From Acinetobacter junii CIP 64.5 (GTDB lineage: Bacteria; Pseudomonadota; Gammaproteobacteria; Pseudomonadales; Moraxellaceae), in NCBI RefSeq assembly GCF_000368765.1, contig NZ_KB849655.1, forward strand, positions 1,119,399-1,183,398: 64,000 bases of DNA, given 5' to 3'. Both the position numbers and the translations under genes were made by a program. Position 1 is the stretch's first letter. Every line of letters starts with the position of its first letter. Below, one piece after another: positions 36,409-47,910 of this stretch. The notes under the pieces were generated by a model, which ran no database searches, had not been told where the DNA came from, and was given only the letters and a program-made list of their open reading frames with translations.

Positions 36409-37255
36409 AAGGTTGCTCCTTCGCTAAAGACTCTGAAAACAGAATCACGACGTGATGACCACTGGCCAATTGTGCTGCTGGTTGAACCCCAATCTCAGCG
36501 AATTCACCCGATGTATGCCGACTCACTTTAGACACTGTTCCAACTAAATAACCTGCAGGAAAGTGTTCACCTAAACCTGAACTAAAGACCTTATCCCCGA
36601 TTTTAATATTGGCACTGGTTGGGACATAATCCATTTTGAGTTGCCCTAAATCGCCTTTACCAGAAACGATCGCTCGCATCCCCGTACGCTCTAAGCGAAC
36701 AGACAATGAATGTTCCTTATCAGAAAGCAACATGACGCGTGAACTATGCGGATAGACATCAACCAACTGCCCCATAATCCCTTTATCATCCAAAACTGTT
36801 TGTCCAACTTTTAGATGATCAACAGAACCACGGTTGATAATAATAATGTGACGTAATGGATCAGCATCTGTTCCAATCACTTCTGCGATCTGCATACGCC
36901 CATCAATAATTAATGGCGTATCCAAAAGCCCTCTTAAACGGTTATTTTCCGCAGAGAGTTCAGAAAGTTTCTGTAATCGAACTTGAGCTTGTAAAAGTTC
37001 AGCTTGCATTGCGGTGTTTTCACGTCGCAATTGGGCTTCTGATTTGGTTTGTTGGTTAAGCCATTCTCTCGACAGTACAGGATAGCTTGCCAGCGCATAA
37101 ATTGGATTATACGCGGCATACAAGACATCCCTTGCAGGTTGAATCACATAAGGCATGCGCCAGTCAAAGAACAGCACAACCAAGCATGTAATTACCGCAA
37201 TGACAAATGAGCGAAAAGATGGCGGTTGTCTTGAAAAAAGATTCGGTTGCACCAC
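36395..37255 (-). CDS. mreC: MreC, rod-shape periplasmic protein
   Basis: A 286-residue protein with one N-terminal membrane helix (SFVIAVITCLVVLFF), a coiled-coil stretch of LRRENTAMQAELLQAQ, and two beta domains containing DADPLRHIIIINRGS, GQTVLDDKGIMGQLVDV and the GLGEHFPAGYLVGTV loop. It links MreB to periplasmic wall enzymes. It seems to begin at a GTG (37255), or the next GTG at 37252 which lies better from AAGGA. It lies 14 bases after mreB. Confidence 0.9.
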   Translation of the reverse strand: MVQPNLFSRQPPSFRSFVIAVITCLVVLFFDWRMPYVIQPARDVLYAAYNPIYALASYPVLSREWLNQQTKSEAQLRRENTAMQAELLQAQVRLQKLSELSAENNRLRGLLDTPLIIDGRMQIAEVIGTDADPLRHIIIINRGSVDHLKVGQTVLDDKGIMGQLVDVYPHSSRVMLLSDKEHSLSVRLERTGMRAIVSGKGDLGQLKMDYVPTSANIKIGDKVFSSGLGEHFPAGYLVGTVSKVSRHTSGEFAEIGVQPAAQLASGHHVVILFSESLAKEQPYADR

Positions 37256-37269
37256 CTAGTCCTTATGAT

Positions 37270-38355
<1,086 letters not shown>

Positions 38356-38443
38356 TTAACGAAATGTGATGCTTTGAACAAGTCAATCGCTTATTATAAC
38401 GCACGATATTTTGCAATTTTTTGATACTGAATTAGGTAAAGTT

Positions 38444-38761
38444 ATGTCTACATCATCTGATGCTCAGCAGACAACGGACTTAAATGCACAGACCGTTTCA
38501 GCAATCGCGCACCTTGCTCGCTTATCACTAAGCGACTCGCAATCTACTGAATATGCTGAAAGTTTAAATAAAATCCTTGGTATGATGGAAAGCTTAAAAG
38601 GCATTAATACCGATAATGTTGAGCCTTTAAAGAGCCCATTTGACAATCCTCAGCCTTTACGTGCCGATGTGGTCACCGAAACGAATCATCGTGATGAATA
38701 TCAGGCTGTAGCCCCTGCTACAGAAGCAGGTCTATACCTTGTCCCTCGCGTAATTGAATAA
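38444..38761 (+). CDS. gatC: GatC, amidotransferase subunit C
   Basis: A 105-residue protein with [10 protein letters not shown] and the C-terminal LRADVV ... [18 protein letters not shown] motif of GatC. It stabilises GatA in the transamidation of Glu-tRNA(Gln) or Asp-tRNA(Asn). TAGGTAAAG lies before the ATG at 38444; an earlier ATG in frame at 38411 has no site. It is first in the gatCAB order. A promoter with TTGAAC and TATAAC is possible just upstream (about 38374-38400). Confidence 0.93.
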   Translation: MSTSSDAQQTTDLNAQTVSAIAHLARLSLSDSQSTEYAESLNKILGMMESLKGINTDNVEPLKSPFDNPQPLRADVVTETNHRDEYQAVAPATEAGLYLVPRVIE

Positions 38762-38814
38762 TTTCTATTCAATTAACTCATATTTTATATTTAGAATGTA
38801 AAGAAATTTTTCAT

Positions 38815-40293
38815 ATGACAGATTTACATCGCTTATCCATCCGTGAACTCTCTGAAGGCTTAAAACAAGCCCAATTTTCGTCACGTGAATTGACTGAACA
38901 TTATTTAAAACGTATTGCCAAAATTGACGCAAAAGTAAAGAGTTATGTGACGGTTACAGCAGAACAAGCCTTAGCAGAAGCGGATGCCGCAGATGCTGCC
39001 TTGAAAGCAGGTCATGCACATGCACTCGCAGGCATTCCACTTGCTCATAAAGATATTTTTTGTACTCAAGGGATCAAAACCACTGCGGGTTCAAAAATGC
39101 TCGATAACTTCATTTCACCTTATGACGCAACTGTGGTTGCTAAAGCTAAGGCTGCAGGTCTTGTGACTTTAGGTAAGGTGAATATGGATGAATTCGCTAT
39201 GGGTTCAACGTCTGAAAGCTCGTACTTTGGTGCGACAGGTAACCCTTGGGCATTAGATCATGTTCCAGGTGGTTCATCAGGCGGTTCTGCAGCAGCTGTG
39301 GCAGCCGATTTAGCGCCTATTGCGACGGGTACTGATACAGGTGGTTCTATTCGCCAACCTGCTTCATTCTGCGGCTTAACTGGTTTAAAACCGACTTATG
39401 GCCGTGTATCTCGCTTTGGTATGATTGCGTATGCATCATCATTGGATCAAGGTGGCCCAATGGCACGCTCAGCAGAAGACTGTGCATATTTGATGAATGT
39501 GATTGCTGGTCATGATGCTAAAGACTCAACTTCTGTAGACAAAGAAGTCGATGACTACGTTGCTAACCTAAATGGTACAGCGGTGAAAGGTTTACGCATC
39601 GGTATTCCAAAGCAATACTTCAATGTCGCTGGTTTGGATGCAGACGTGAAAGCCCGCGTTGAAGAGTCATTGAAAAAGCTTGAGGAAATGGGTGCAACTT
39701 TGGTTGAGATTGATCTCAATATGACTGAAGCCTACGTTCCGACTTACTATTTGATCGCACCTGCGGAAGCGTCATCAAACTTGTCACGTTACGATGGTGT
39801 TCGTTATGGCTACCGTTGTGAAAATCCAAAAGACATTTTAGACCTCTACAAACGTTCACGTTCAGAAGGTTTTGGTGCTGAAGTACAACGCCGTATTTTG
39901 ATCGGTACTTATGCTCTGTCTGCAGGTTACTACGATGCTTACTATGTGAAAGCACAGAAAGTACGTCGTTTAATCCAACAAGACTTCCTCAAAGCATTTG
40001 AAAATGTCGATGTGATTGCAGCGCCATCTGCACCAACGACTGCGTACAAAATCGGTGCGAACCTCAGTCCAACTGAAATGTACTTGGGCGATATTTATAC
40101 TCTTGCTGTGAACTTGGCGGGTTTACCAGCCATCAATGCTCCTGTTGGTTTCGATAAAGACAACTTACCTGTTGGTTTACAGTTAATTGGTAACTATTGG
40201 TCTGAATCACAATTGCTTTCGATTGTGCATCAATATCAACAAAACACAGACTGGCATACCAAACGTGCGGCAATTGCTGAGGAGAATGCATAA
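38815..40293 (+). CDS. gatA: GatA, amidotransferase subunit A
   Basis: A 492-residue amidase-signature protein. The Ser-cisSer-Lys triad is visible in AHKDIF (lysine), [12 protein letters not shown] and [11 protein letters not shown]. It releases ammonia from glutamine and passes it to GatB. The stop overlaps the gatB start by one base (TAATG), so translation is coupled. Normal length and no disruption. Confidence 0.96.
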   Translation: MTDLHRLSIRELSEGLKQAQFSSRELTEHYLKRIAKIDAKVKSYVTVTAEQALAEADAADAALKAGHAHALAGIPLAHKDIFCTQGIKTTAGSKMLDNFISPYDATVVAKAKAAGLVTLGKVNMDEFAMGSTSESSYFGATGNPWALDHVPGGSSGGSAAAVAADLAPIATGTDTGGSIRQPASFCGLTGLKPTYGRVSRFGMIAYASSLDQGGPMARSAEDCAYLMNVIAGHDAKDSTSVDKEVDDYVANLNGTAVKGLRIGIPKQYFNVAGLDADVKARVEESLKKLEEMGATLVEIDLNMTEAYVPTYYLIAPAEASSNLSRYDGVRYGYRCENPKDILDLYKRSRSEGFGAEVQRRILIGTYALSAGYYDAYYVKAQKVRRLIQQDFLKAFENVDVIAAPSAPTTAYKIGANLSPTEMYLGDIYTLAVNLAGLPAINAPVGFDKDNLPVGLQLIGNYWSESQLLSIVHQYQQNTDWHTKRAAIAEENA

Positions 40294-41762
40294 TGGCTGA
40301 AGCTCAAAAGTTGAAATTAATTGACGGTTGGGAAGTCGTTATCGGGATTGAGATCCACACGCAGTTGGCGACCAAGTCTAAAATCTTCTCTGGTTCATCA
40401 ACTGAATTTGGTCAAGACCCAAATACACAAGCCAGCCTTGTTGATTTAGCGATGCCGGGTGTATTACCTGTATTGAATGCCGAAGTCGTTGATCTTGCGA
40501 TTCGCTTTGGCTTGGGGATCGATGCGTATATCGATCAAGCATCAGTATTTGCACGTAAGAACTACTTTTATCCAGATTCTCCAAAAGGCTATCAAATCAG
40601 CCAAATGGACAACCCAATCGTAGGCTTGGGGCATATCGACATCCAACTTGAGGATGGCACTGTAAAACGCATTGGTGTGACTCGTGCCCATCTTGAAGAA
40701 GATGCAGGTAAATCAATTCATGACCAATTCGAAGGGATGTCAGGAATTGACTTAAACCGTGCAGGTACACCATTACTTGAAATCGTGTCTGAACCTGATA
40801 TGCGTTCGGTTGAAGAAGCAGTTGCTTATATCAAAGCCATTCACACCCTTGTGCGTTGGTTAGGTATTTCTGACGGGAACATGGCAGAAGGTTCATTCCG
40901 TGCCGACTGTAACGTATCATTGCGTCGTCCAGGTCAACCTTTTGGCACACGCTGTGAGTTGAAAAACCTCAACTCATTCCGTTTTATTGAGCAAGCGATC
41001 AATGTTGAAATTGAACGCCAAATGGAAATCTTGGAATACGGCGGCGAGATTGATCAAGAGACTCGTTTGTTCGATCCGAACAAGATGGAAACTCGCTCAA
41101 TGCGTTCAAAAGAAGAAGCGAACGACTATCGCTACTTCCCTGATCCTGACTTGTTACCAGTGATCATTTCAAATGAGCAAATCGAAGCGGCACGTGCTGC
41201 CCTGCCAGAATTGCCTGCTGCTCGTCGTGAGCGTTTTATTGCTGACTTCGGCGTGACTGAATACGATGCGCATGTATTGACGCTGTCACGCGAAATGGCG
41301 GACTTTTACGAAGCAGTTGTGGCTGCTGCTGGTGGTGCAAAGCAAGGTAAGGTGTCTGCAAACTGGGTAATGGGTGAATTCTCAGGTGCTTTAAACAAAG
41401 CAGGTCTAGATTTAGCAGACTCTCCTGTTTCTGCTGAGCAATTAGGTGGCATGATCGCACGTATCGTGGATAACACCATTAACGGCAAAATTGCGAAGCA
41501 AGTATTTGGCTTTATGTGGGAAGCAGAAGGAAAATCTGCAGATGACATTATTACTGAGAAAGGCTTAAAACAAGAAACTGATACAGGTGCAATTGAAGCG
41601 ATTATCAAAGAAGTACTTGCAGCCAATGAAAAAATGGTTGAAGAGTACAAGTCTGGTAAAGAAAAAGCCTTTAACGGTCTCGTTGGTCAAGTTATGAAAG
41701 CTGCAAAAGGTAAAGCTAACCCAGCTCAAGTGAATGAATTAATGAAGAAATTGATTGGTTAA
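40293..41762 (+). CDS. gatB: GatB, amidotransferase subunit B
   Basis: A 489-residue protein with [20 protein letters not shown], the kinase-like [13 protein letters not shown] and [17 protein letters not shown] ([17 protein letters not shown]) regions, plus a C-terminal helical YqeY-like tail that binds tRNA. It activates the mischarged tRNA and adds the amide. The start is the ATG overlapping the gatA stop. A hairpin with a T tract ends the operon. Confidence 0.96.
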   Translation: MAEAQKLKLIDGWEVVIGIEIHTQLATKSKIFSGSSTEFGQDPNTQASLVDLAMPGVLPVLNAEVVDLAIRFGLGIDAYIDQASVFARKNYFYPDSPKGYQISQMDNPIVGLGHIDIQLEDGTVKRIGVTRAHLEEDAGKSIHDQFEGMSGIDLNRAGTPLLEIVSEPDMRSVEEAVAYIKAIHTLVRWLGISDGNMAEGSFRADCNVSLRRPGQPFGTRCELKNLNSFRFIEQAINVEIERQMEILEYGGEIDQETRLFDPNKMETRSMRSKEEANDYRYFPDPDLLPVIISNEQIEAARAALPELPAARRERFIADFGVTEYDAHVLTLSREMADFYEAVVAAAGGAKQGKVSANWVMGEFSGALNKAGLDLADSPVSAEQLGGMIARIVDNTINGKIAKQVFGFMWEAEGKSADDIITEKGLKQETDTGAIEAIIKEVLAANEKMVEEYKSGKEKAFNGLVGQVMKAAKGKANPAQVNELMKKLIG

Positions 41763-41793
41763 CTTATTAGCCAATTTATTGATTTCATGTTAT

Positions 41794-41822
41794 AAAACCT
41801 CACTTTATGTGGGGTTTTTTTT
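41794..41822 (+). terminator. Terminator after gatB
   Basis: AAAACCTCAC pairs with GTGGGGTTTT around TTTAT, allowing a G-U pair, followed by Ts up to 41822. Confidence 0.85.
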
Positions 41823-41837
41823 GAGATTAAATTTAAA

Positions 41838-43394
41838 ATGAGTTACTTTAATATATTACAAGTTAGTACTGAAAACCAAATCAAAGAACATGAGTCTGGT
41901 TATCAAATTATTATCGATACTAATCGCTTTTTAGAATATACGAATGAAGATATTCGAATCTTTTACAAGCAAATAAATCAAGAAAAGTTAGATTTACTTA
42001 AGAAGTACCCCACCTTTATTACTTATGAAAGATTTGAAAAAGAAATTTCCCTAGCACAAATTAAAAATATTATCTACCAAGCTACCGAACAAAATATAAT
42101 AATTAATTATAATCAATTAGATGCTATTTATATTACTCAAAAAGAAGATATTGAGTTCACAGACACTGATTCTAGGGAAACTATTCGAGAAAAATATAAA
42201 AATTATGATATCTATCTAAAAAGCATTAAAGAAACTCTAAAATTTGAAAGATTAGAAGAATACCGAAATCACTGGGCATTAAAAACAGGAGATATTTTTA
42301 ATTTATTAAATAACAATCAGCATCTTCACCAATTCAATAATCCTACTTATATAAGCTTATTCCCTCATTATCAAGATCAATTACCTTTACCTCAATATAT
42401 TGACCTTCAAGCTACAACATCTGTTGGAGTTGAAGTACAAGCAACATTAGAAATTGATAAGCCCCAAGAGCCCCAAGAGCAATATATTTCAAATCTTTCA
42501 GAATATATGCAAATCATTAATCAAATAAGTGATACAAGTTCAATAGATTCCCGAGAAGTATTTTTTCGTGGTCATAGCAATGCTGACAGATACTTCTTAC
42601 AACCTAGTTTATTCAGACAGTATAAAGATAAAGGTTTAATTTATTTAAACTCTGAACGAAATTCATATATGGATTTACTTACGACAGAACCCAAGTCATT
42701 TGGTAATGAAAGTAGATGTTTTGATATCCTCACTCATATGCAACATTATTCATTCCCTACTCGACTACTAGATATTTCAAGCAATCCTTTAGCTGCTCTC
42801 TATTTTGCTTGTGAAATTAAAAAAGATGATAAAGGTAATGAGCTAGATATTGTGGGTGAAGTCATTTTGTTCTCTATCAAAAAATCAGAGATAAAATATT
42901 TTGATTCAGATTCTGTTTCCTGTTTGACCAATTTAGCAAAACTTACCCAAGAACAAAAAGATGAATTACGATTACTTATAGAGGAGTGTATCGTAAATAC
43001 ACCTAATAAAGATGAATTAGATCAAAATGACTTTGATAATAATTTGACTTTTGCTAGATATATTCATTTTCTTCGACAAGAAAAACCTTATTTTGAGCCA
43101 AAAATTAAGATAGATGATCTAAAAAAGGTACTCTGTGTTAAGGGACGCTTAACTCAAGATAGAATTATTGCTCAAGCAGGTTCATTTCTACTCTTTGGGT
43201 TAGATAGCAAATTACCTGAGGAAGGTAATGATATCTTTAAGATTAATAGAATTAAGATTAAATCCAAAGATAAAAATAATTTACTAAATGAGTTAGATTT
43301 ATTAAAAGTAAATTTTCGAACTATTTATCCAAGTTTAGAGAATACTTCAAAATATTTAAAAGAAAAATTAGAAAGAGAGGCTGATTCAAAATAA
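41838..43394 (+). CDS. FRG-domain protein, probable acquired cargo
   Basis: A 518-residue protein. The FRG domain covers about 225-420: VFFRGHSNADR (FRG at 243-245), LQPSLFRQ, then LTHMQHYSFPTRLLDISSNP with ALYFAC (298-325). The 210 residues before it match no family I know. They contain YQIIIDTNRF near residue 22, which recalls a PIN-type start but lacks clear further acidic marks. The joint holds a PQEPQE repeat from a 9-base tandem duplication (42461-42478). FRG proteins are often found as single accessory genes, some in defence settings. The gene is clearly AT richer than gatB and has no good ribosome binding site. Confidence 0.75.
   Translation: MSYFNILQVSTENQIKEHESGYQIIIDTNRFLEYTNEDIRIFYKQINQEKLDLLKKYPTFITYERFEKEISLAQIKNIIYQATEQNIIINYNQLDAIYITQKEDIEFTDTDSRETIREKYKNYDIYLKSIKETLKFERLEEYRNHWALKTGDIFNLLNNNQHLHQFNNPTYISLFPHYQDQLPLPQYIDLQATTSVGVEVQATLEIDKPQEPQEQYISNLSEYMQIINQISDTSSIDSREVFFRGHSNADRYFLQPSLFRQYKDKGLIYLNSERNSYMDLLTTEPKSFGNESRCFDILTHMQHYSFPTRLLDISSNPLAALYFACEIKKDDKGNELDIVGEVILFSIKKSEIKYFDSDSVSCLTNLAKLTQEQKDELRLLIEECIVNTPNKDELDQNDFDNNLTFARYIHFLRQEKPYFEPKIKIDDLKKVLCVKGRLTQDRIIAQAGSFLLFGLDSKLPEEGNDIFKINRIKIKSKDKNNLLNELDLLKVNFRTIYPSLENTSKYLKEKLEREADSK
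42461..42478 (+). repeat. 9-base tandem duplication inside the FRG gene
   Basis: GCCCCAAGA occurs twice in a row, giving PQEPQE in the linker between the N-terminal part and the FRG domain. It keeps the frame. Confidence 0.8.
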
Positions 43395-43401
43395 AGCTAT
43401 C

Positions 43402-43440
43402 ACTAAGGCTCTTTAGAAATCAAAGAGTCTTAGTAATTTT
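43402..43440 (+). terminator. Terminator after the FRG gene
   Basis: CTAAGGCTCTTT (43403-43414) pairs with AAAGAGTCTTAG (43422-43433), with one G-U, followed by a short T run. Confidence 0.75.
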
Positions 43441-43491
43441 AATAAGAATAAAGTTAGTATAATTAAGCATTAAAACGTAAAAAAGATACAA

Positions 43492-44007
43492 CTACCTCGC
43501 CACACCCAACTTATTCCATATATCAGGTGTTAAAAAAGTCGTGACCAATTTATTTAAATCGATATAGCGCAACGTCCCTTGTAACTGCTGTCTGACCGCT
43601 GGGTCTTTCACAATATCCTCACCCGCACTTTGCCCTAACTGCTGAAAAGCCTCTCCAACCGCTTGAATCCCCTCAGCCTGAATCACCGCCTTAGTCTGTG
43701 TCGAACACTGCTCAACAATCACACGCTGTAACACCTGCGCCAATTTCTGATCTAACTGATTCTTTTGCTCAGGTGTAACGCTACTAAAACCCTTTAAATC
43801 AGGGTGTGCTGCTAAAGCCGTAAACGTCCATTGCAACACCGTGGTTTTATCTGCTGCTGTCGTGGCTTTCACCAAACAATCACTGAGCTGATCAACTGTT
43901 GGTCCTGCTATAGCTACTTGCGTTGTCCCCAACACAGCCGCAGCCATGATCACAGAACGACTCAAATGAGAAAATTTAGGGCGAGATGAGGTATAAATAG
44001 GAGACAT
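43492..44007 (-). CDS. Secreted protein of unknown function
   Basis: A 171-residue protein with a long signal peptide (cut after TQVAIAG). The mature part is helical and has two cysteines (SDCLVK, VEQCST) that could pair in the periplasm. I recognise no family. The start at 44007 has GGAAC 7 bases upstream; a TTG two codons earlier is just open frame. It lies at the end of a run of small exported-protein genes. Confidence 0.65.
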   Translation of the reverse strand: MSPIYTSSRPKFSHLSRSVIMAAAVLGTTQVAIAGPTVDQLSDCLVKATTAADKTTVLQWTFTALAAHPDLKGFSSVTPEQKNQLDQKLAQVLQRVIVEQCSTQTKAVIQAEGIQAVGEAFQQLGQSAGEDIVKDPAVRQQLQGTLRYIDLNKLVTTFLTPDIWNKLGVAR

Positions 44008-44171
44008 GAGCAAAGTTCCAAAAAGCAGTCAGTCTCTTTGTACCACGCACTATACAAATCATCTGTTATGGCGCTGTAAATTGCGTAAGCTCAAAGCCTA
44101 AAAAATTAGGCAAAATGTAAAACCCGAACTTAACCTTGTCCTTGATAATCCCAATGTGCAGGAATATTTGG

Positions 44172-44900
44172 CTACTGTGGTACTTTGTTTAGATCAATAT
44201 TGAGATTGCGACTACCCTTAAATGATTTTTCACCTGAATCTGATGCTGGTGATACTTCTAAACTATAACGATAACGGAATTGCCACAACATCGGCTTAAG
44301 CGGACGAATATCTAGACTCAAACTATCTTCATCGTGACATTTACCTTTTGAAGTTTCATAATCCCGCTCAGAGAAACACGCACGAATCATGCGATTAAAA
44401 CTAAAAGGATAATTTTCAATAAAGCGATGTGTCTGCCCTAAATCCTTTAACTCATAAAAATTAGCACGCTCAATCCCTGCGCCACCACCTGAATACATTT
44501 CTGAAAAGGTATCAATCTGAGCAATCGCATAACGGTTTTCAGTCATTGGAAATAGTTTAGGAAAAATATATTGGCTAGTCCGTGCCATTTCCTCAGAGGG
44601 TGCTAATTGTATACGCCACTGATGGGTTAATTTAAGTCCAGTTGTCGATAGACGAAATTGCGCAATATCACTTCCTGACAATAGCCATAGATTTTGATCT
44701 ACTGTTTTTAAACTGCGCCATTGCGCTTGCTGTTGGCAGAGATCTTTAAGTTGTTCACAAATTTGCGTCTGCTCAACCTGACTGAGTTGTCCTTTTTTAA
44801 GCTCTAATATCTGTAATGGCGCAGCAAAAATTGAAGAACTAAAACAACTAAATGAAACCGTTAAAATCAACCTACTTAAATGAATTTTATTATTCAGCAT
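44172..44900 (-). CDS. Secreted protein of unknown function
   Basis: A 242-residue protein with a signal peptide (cut after SSIFAAP). Two cysteines in the N-terminal region (QICEQLKDLC) are spaced to form a loop, and two more (RACFSE, KCHDED) lie late, suggesting a disulfide-linked periplasmic protein. It follows the DUF1176 gene by 36 bases on the same strand, so they are probably cotranscribed. No family recognised. Confidence 0.65.
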   Translation of the reverse strand: MLNNKIHLSRLILTVSFSCFSSSIFAAPLQILELKKGQLSQVEQTQICEQLKDLCQQQAQWRSLKTVDQNLWLLSGSDIAQFRLSTTGLKLTHQWRIQLAPSEEMARTSQYIFPKLFPMTENRYAIAQIDTFSEMYSGGGAGIERANFYELKDLGQTHRFIENYPFSFNRMIRACFSERDYETSKGKCHDEDSLSLDIRPLKPMLWQFRYRYSLEVSPASDSGEKSFKGSRNLNIDLNKVPQ

Positions 44901-44936
44901 GATATTTCCTTAGGCTATTTTTATTGATGTAACGCT

Positions 44937-46022
44937 TTATTTTACAACAGCTTCGATTTTATCTAGTTCCCATACCCCGCCCGCAGCAAGCCCTTTACAC
45001 ATGCCTGTCCACATATCTTTAGTGTGTACAAATTTCTGACCATCCCATACCCACTCATCACTTGACCAACAATCCCCGATGCCACGACCTTTCTGAGCAC
45101 TCTGAATTATACCTTCATAAAAATCCGAGGCATGTTCCGTCACAAAAGTTGCTTTACCCGTGAGTGATTCATCTAACACCCAAGCACCATATCCTTCGTT
45201 ATACGCTCCACGCCAACAGATCGTCATCGCCAAAACTTTATGATTTGTGAGTTTGTAGAATTGAATTGCTTGGGGTTTCGATCCATCAGAATCGTAATCA
45301 TAAAGTCCATTACAGAAATCATCTTCTTTGGGTGATGGTTGAGCAGCCATTAAGATTTGGTGAATGGCGGCATAACGTTTATGTGTTGGTTCTAAAGTTA
45401 AATATGGCTGATCTGAGGTTTTTACTTGTTTCAATGTGAGTTTGGGTTGAGCAGATAACACTTTTGATTCATCAGCTTTGCCTTGTTTAATTAGCGCCCC
45501 AACCGTACCGACTCGCTTTTGAAAATCATCCATTTTCAATAATGCAGCAGTCATACCTGTATCAGAGATACGCCATTGGACATTGGCATTTTTAAATACA
45601 ATATCTGTCTTTTGTTTGGCTTGCTGCAGTAAGGCATTGACCTGAGCAGCAGTGAGTTTTCCCATGATTGGGAAGTTCGCACTATCAACAGTCACTTGCC
45701 CTAAATCTTTTCCATTCACATAAAAACGTAAATTTTTAAGTTTAGCTGGAGATAGAGATTCTTGCTCCAAATTACCTAACGCAAATTCAGCACTGACGGC
45801 TTGCTTTGCTCCAGCCTTACGTGTCAGTAAGAGTGATGCTGGCTCTATAGACTCATGACTATATTCATCCGAATAGCCTGCTGCTCGGCATGTTCCGGTA
45901 TTGGTACAATATATTTCCCAATCCTGATGTGAAAATGAAATTCCTTTGATTTCCTGCGCAAAAGCAGGAGAACTTAGCGCCACAAAACAGCAAACAGAAA
46001 GTATATTTTTCATCGGATTCAT
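44937..46022 (-). CDS. DUF1176-family secreted protein
   Basis: A 361-residue protein with a signal peptide (cut after SPAFAQ), then KGISFSHQDWEIYCTNTGTCRAAGY, the DUF1176 opening with its paired cysteines, and late motifs CWRGAYNEGYGAWVLD and IGDCWSSDEWVWDGQKF. The family is periplasmic with no assigned function. GAGTGA lies 6 bases before the ATG. It is divergent from another secreted-protein gene at 46149. Confidence 0.8.
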   Translation of the reverse strand: MNPMKNILSVCCFVALSSPAFAQEIKGISFSHQDWEIYCTNTGTCRAAGYSDEYSHESIEPASLLLTRKAGAKQAVSAEFALGNLEQESLSPAKLKNLRFYVNGKDLGQVTVDSANFPIMGKLTAAQVNALLQQAKQKTDIVFKNANVQWRISDTGMTAALLKMDDFQKRVGTVGALIKQGKADESKVLSAQPKLTLKQVKTSDQPYLTLEPTHKRYAAIHQILMAAQPSPKEDDFCNGLYDYDSDGSKPQAIQFYKLTNHKVLAMTICWRGAYNEGYGAWVLDESLTGKATFVTEHASDFYEGIIQSAQKGRGIGDCWSSDEWVWDGQKFVHTKDMWTGMCKGLAAGGVWELDKIEAVVK

Positions 46023-46148
46023 TTTTTATCACTCGTATTTTTATAAAGTAAGGTAAAGCGTTTAAATGGCTACGGCACCCTTGTGTTAAATCATATTATT
46101 GCAGAAGATAGAAGATTCAAACCATGTTGATTTGACCAAATTTTAAAA

Positions 46149-46898
46149 ATGAAAAGAACAGTTTTATTTTCTACAATTTTAATGAGTCTATTCTCATCAG
46201 CCATTCATGCTGAAATTACGACTTTTAAGGCAACTTTTCCTCAATTTTCCAAGACCACTAAAGAACGTAACGCAGAAAATCAAATTTATCCTCTCGGTGA
46301 AGCTTCCTTCGCCAATGGTGTTCGAGTTCCTTTTTATGGTGTAACCGTACTTCACCCTGTGGACGATGGCTTATTAAAAGATTTTAAATCATGTAGCGCA
46401 AAAAGCTGTCATTTTAATTTTAAGTTGAAAGCTGAACATGCATCACAACTCAAACTGGTTGCTTTACCTGAGCTTGGTGTCATTCTCGTTCCTAAAGATT
46501 GGCAAGATGTTCAGGCAAGTGCAGGAGCCAATGGAACTGGCTCAGCTTTACTGATGAGTCCAAACCAAAAACAAGCGATTGAACTTTATGATTCTTCAGT
46601 TTGTGTGGGTTGCGGTATGCCTTATGCCACGCTTTATTTTCCGAATTTGCTCAAACAAAGTCTGGAATACGAATATGGTGGCTATCAAGATCACCACAAA
46701 TTAATCAATATCGTACATTCATCTAAACAAGTTGCTTTCTTTAGTTATCAAGTGCCTAACTTGAGCTATAAAACGCACGGCGTAGCCAAATATATTGATG
46801 ATGGCGATTTTAATTTTAGAGAAATCAAAGTCACTTTGGATAAATCACAACAACATTTGGTTGGACCAATTTTAAACTTCTATCACTTTACGCATTAG
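46149..46898 (+). CDS. Secreted protein (DUF4850-like)
   Basis: A 249-residue protein with a signal peptide (cut after SAIHA). It has CSAKSCHFNFKLKA and CVGCGMPYATLYF cysteine pairs. The pattern reminds me of DUF4850 proteins common in Acinetobacter, but I hold this loosely. Its 3' end overlaps the end of the convergent LysR gene by 11 bases. No good ribosome binding site is seen. The role is unknown. Confidence 0.65.
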   Translation: MKRTVLFSTILMSLFSSAIHAEITTFKATFPQFSKTTKERNAENQIYPLGEASFANGVRVPFYGVTVLHPVDDGLLKDFKSCSAKSCHFNFKLKAEHASQLKLVALPELGVILVPKDWQDVQASAGANGTGSALLMSPNQKQAIELYDSSVCVGCGMPYATLYFPNLLKQSLEYEYGGYQDHHKLINIVHSSKQVAFFSYQVPNLSYKTHGVAKYIDDGDFNFREIKVTLDKSQQHLVGPILNFYHFTH

Positions 46899-47808
46899 TA
46901 GTAGACGCATTTTTTAATACTTGGCTCGCTTTGAGTAAATGTAAAAAATGTTCGATACGAATGTTGTTGCCTCTCCTTCGATAAATTGCATAGATCGGTG
47001 CAATACAAGGTTTCTTGGCTTCCAAAGGACGGTAAATAATTTGTTTATTCCAAAAGTCTTGGATAGAGGCTGGCACTATTGAAAGCCCAATCCCTGCTGC
47101 GATCAGGTTGAGACTTGACGTCAAACGTGGGGCTTCTTGGACAATATTCGGGCTAAAACCTGCCTGATAGCAATTTGCCAAAATATTATCGAATAAGTCT
47201 TGCCCTGCTAAACGGCGGTAAAGTACAAATTCATATGGTTCTAGATCAAGTAAGCGAATCGCACCGTTTTTTTCTACCAATGGATGATTGCTTGGTAAAG
47301 CCACGATTAGCGGTTCATCTAACACATGGAGGCTTTGCACATCTTTATGAATGGGTGCTGGCTTGCGTAGAAATACGATATCCAGTTTTTCATTGATCAC
47401 GGCATCTGTTAATGCACTACTGCTGTCTTCTTCTAAATGAATGGCCACAGTAGGAAACTCTTCGCGAAACTGGCGTAACAACGCAGGTAAAAATGGATGT
47501 AATCCTGCTGAATTGGTAAAGCCAATATTGATCTGACCTTCTAAACCCTGTGCAATATTTCTGACTCTTTTAGGAATTGACTGGGCATGTGCCAAAATTG
47601 TAATCGCTTCTTGATATAAGACCTTTCCTGCTTCTGTAACTTCTACACCACGAGGTAAACGTTTTAATAAAGCGGTATCGAGTTCTTCTTCTAAACTTTT
47701 GATTAAACGAGTTAATGGTGGTTGTTGCATATGCAGACGAACAGCGGCTTTTGAAATATTACTTTCTTCAACCACAGCAACGAATGCTTGGAGCTTATGA
47801 ATATCCAT
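46888..47808 (-). CDS. LysR-family transcription regulator
   Basis: A 306-residue LysR regulator. The N-terminal winged helix, MDIHKLQAFVAVVEESNISK with RLHMQQPPLTRLIKSLEEEL, is complete, followed by a ligand-binding domain with GFTNSAGLHPFLPALLR and GLSIVPAS. The frame opens 25 codons earlier, but 47808 has AGGGT about 8 bases before it and gives the family start. It is divergent from the chromate-transporter pair with a 102-base gap, so it probably controls them. The BenM/CatM-like QQPPLTR helix is seen in aromatic-acid regulators, but the ligand cannot be told. Confidence 0.85.
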   Translation of the reverse strand: MDIHKLQAFVAVVEESNISKAAVRLHMQQPPLTRLIKSLEEELDTALLKRLPRGVEVTEAGKVLYQEAITILAHAQSIPKRVRNIAQGLEGQINIGFTNSAGLHPFLPALLRQFREEFPTVAIHLEEDSSSALTDAVINEKLDIVFLRKPAPIHKDVQSLHVLDEPLIVALPSNHPLVEKNGAIRLLDLEPYEFVLYRRLAGQDLFDNILANCYQAGFSPNIVQEAPRLTSSLNLIAAGIGLSIVPASIQDFWNKQIIYRPLEAKKPCIAPIYAIYRRRGNNIRIEHFLHLLKASQVLKNASTTNA

Positions 47809-47910
47809 TAAACATACCCTAAAAGTATAGATGATGTAAAAAATAGCATTTGTAAATATACCACTATTCCACCATCCTATCATGAGTAAAAGAGATGAGG
47901 AGGTGTCCCG

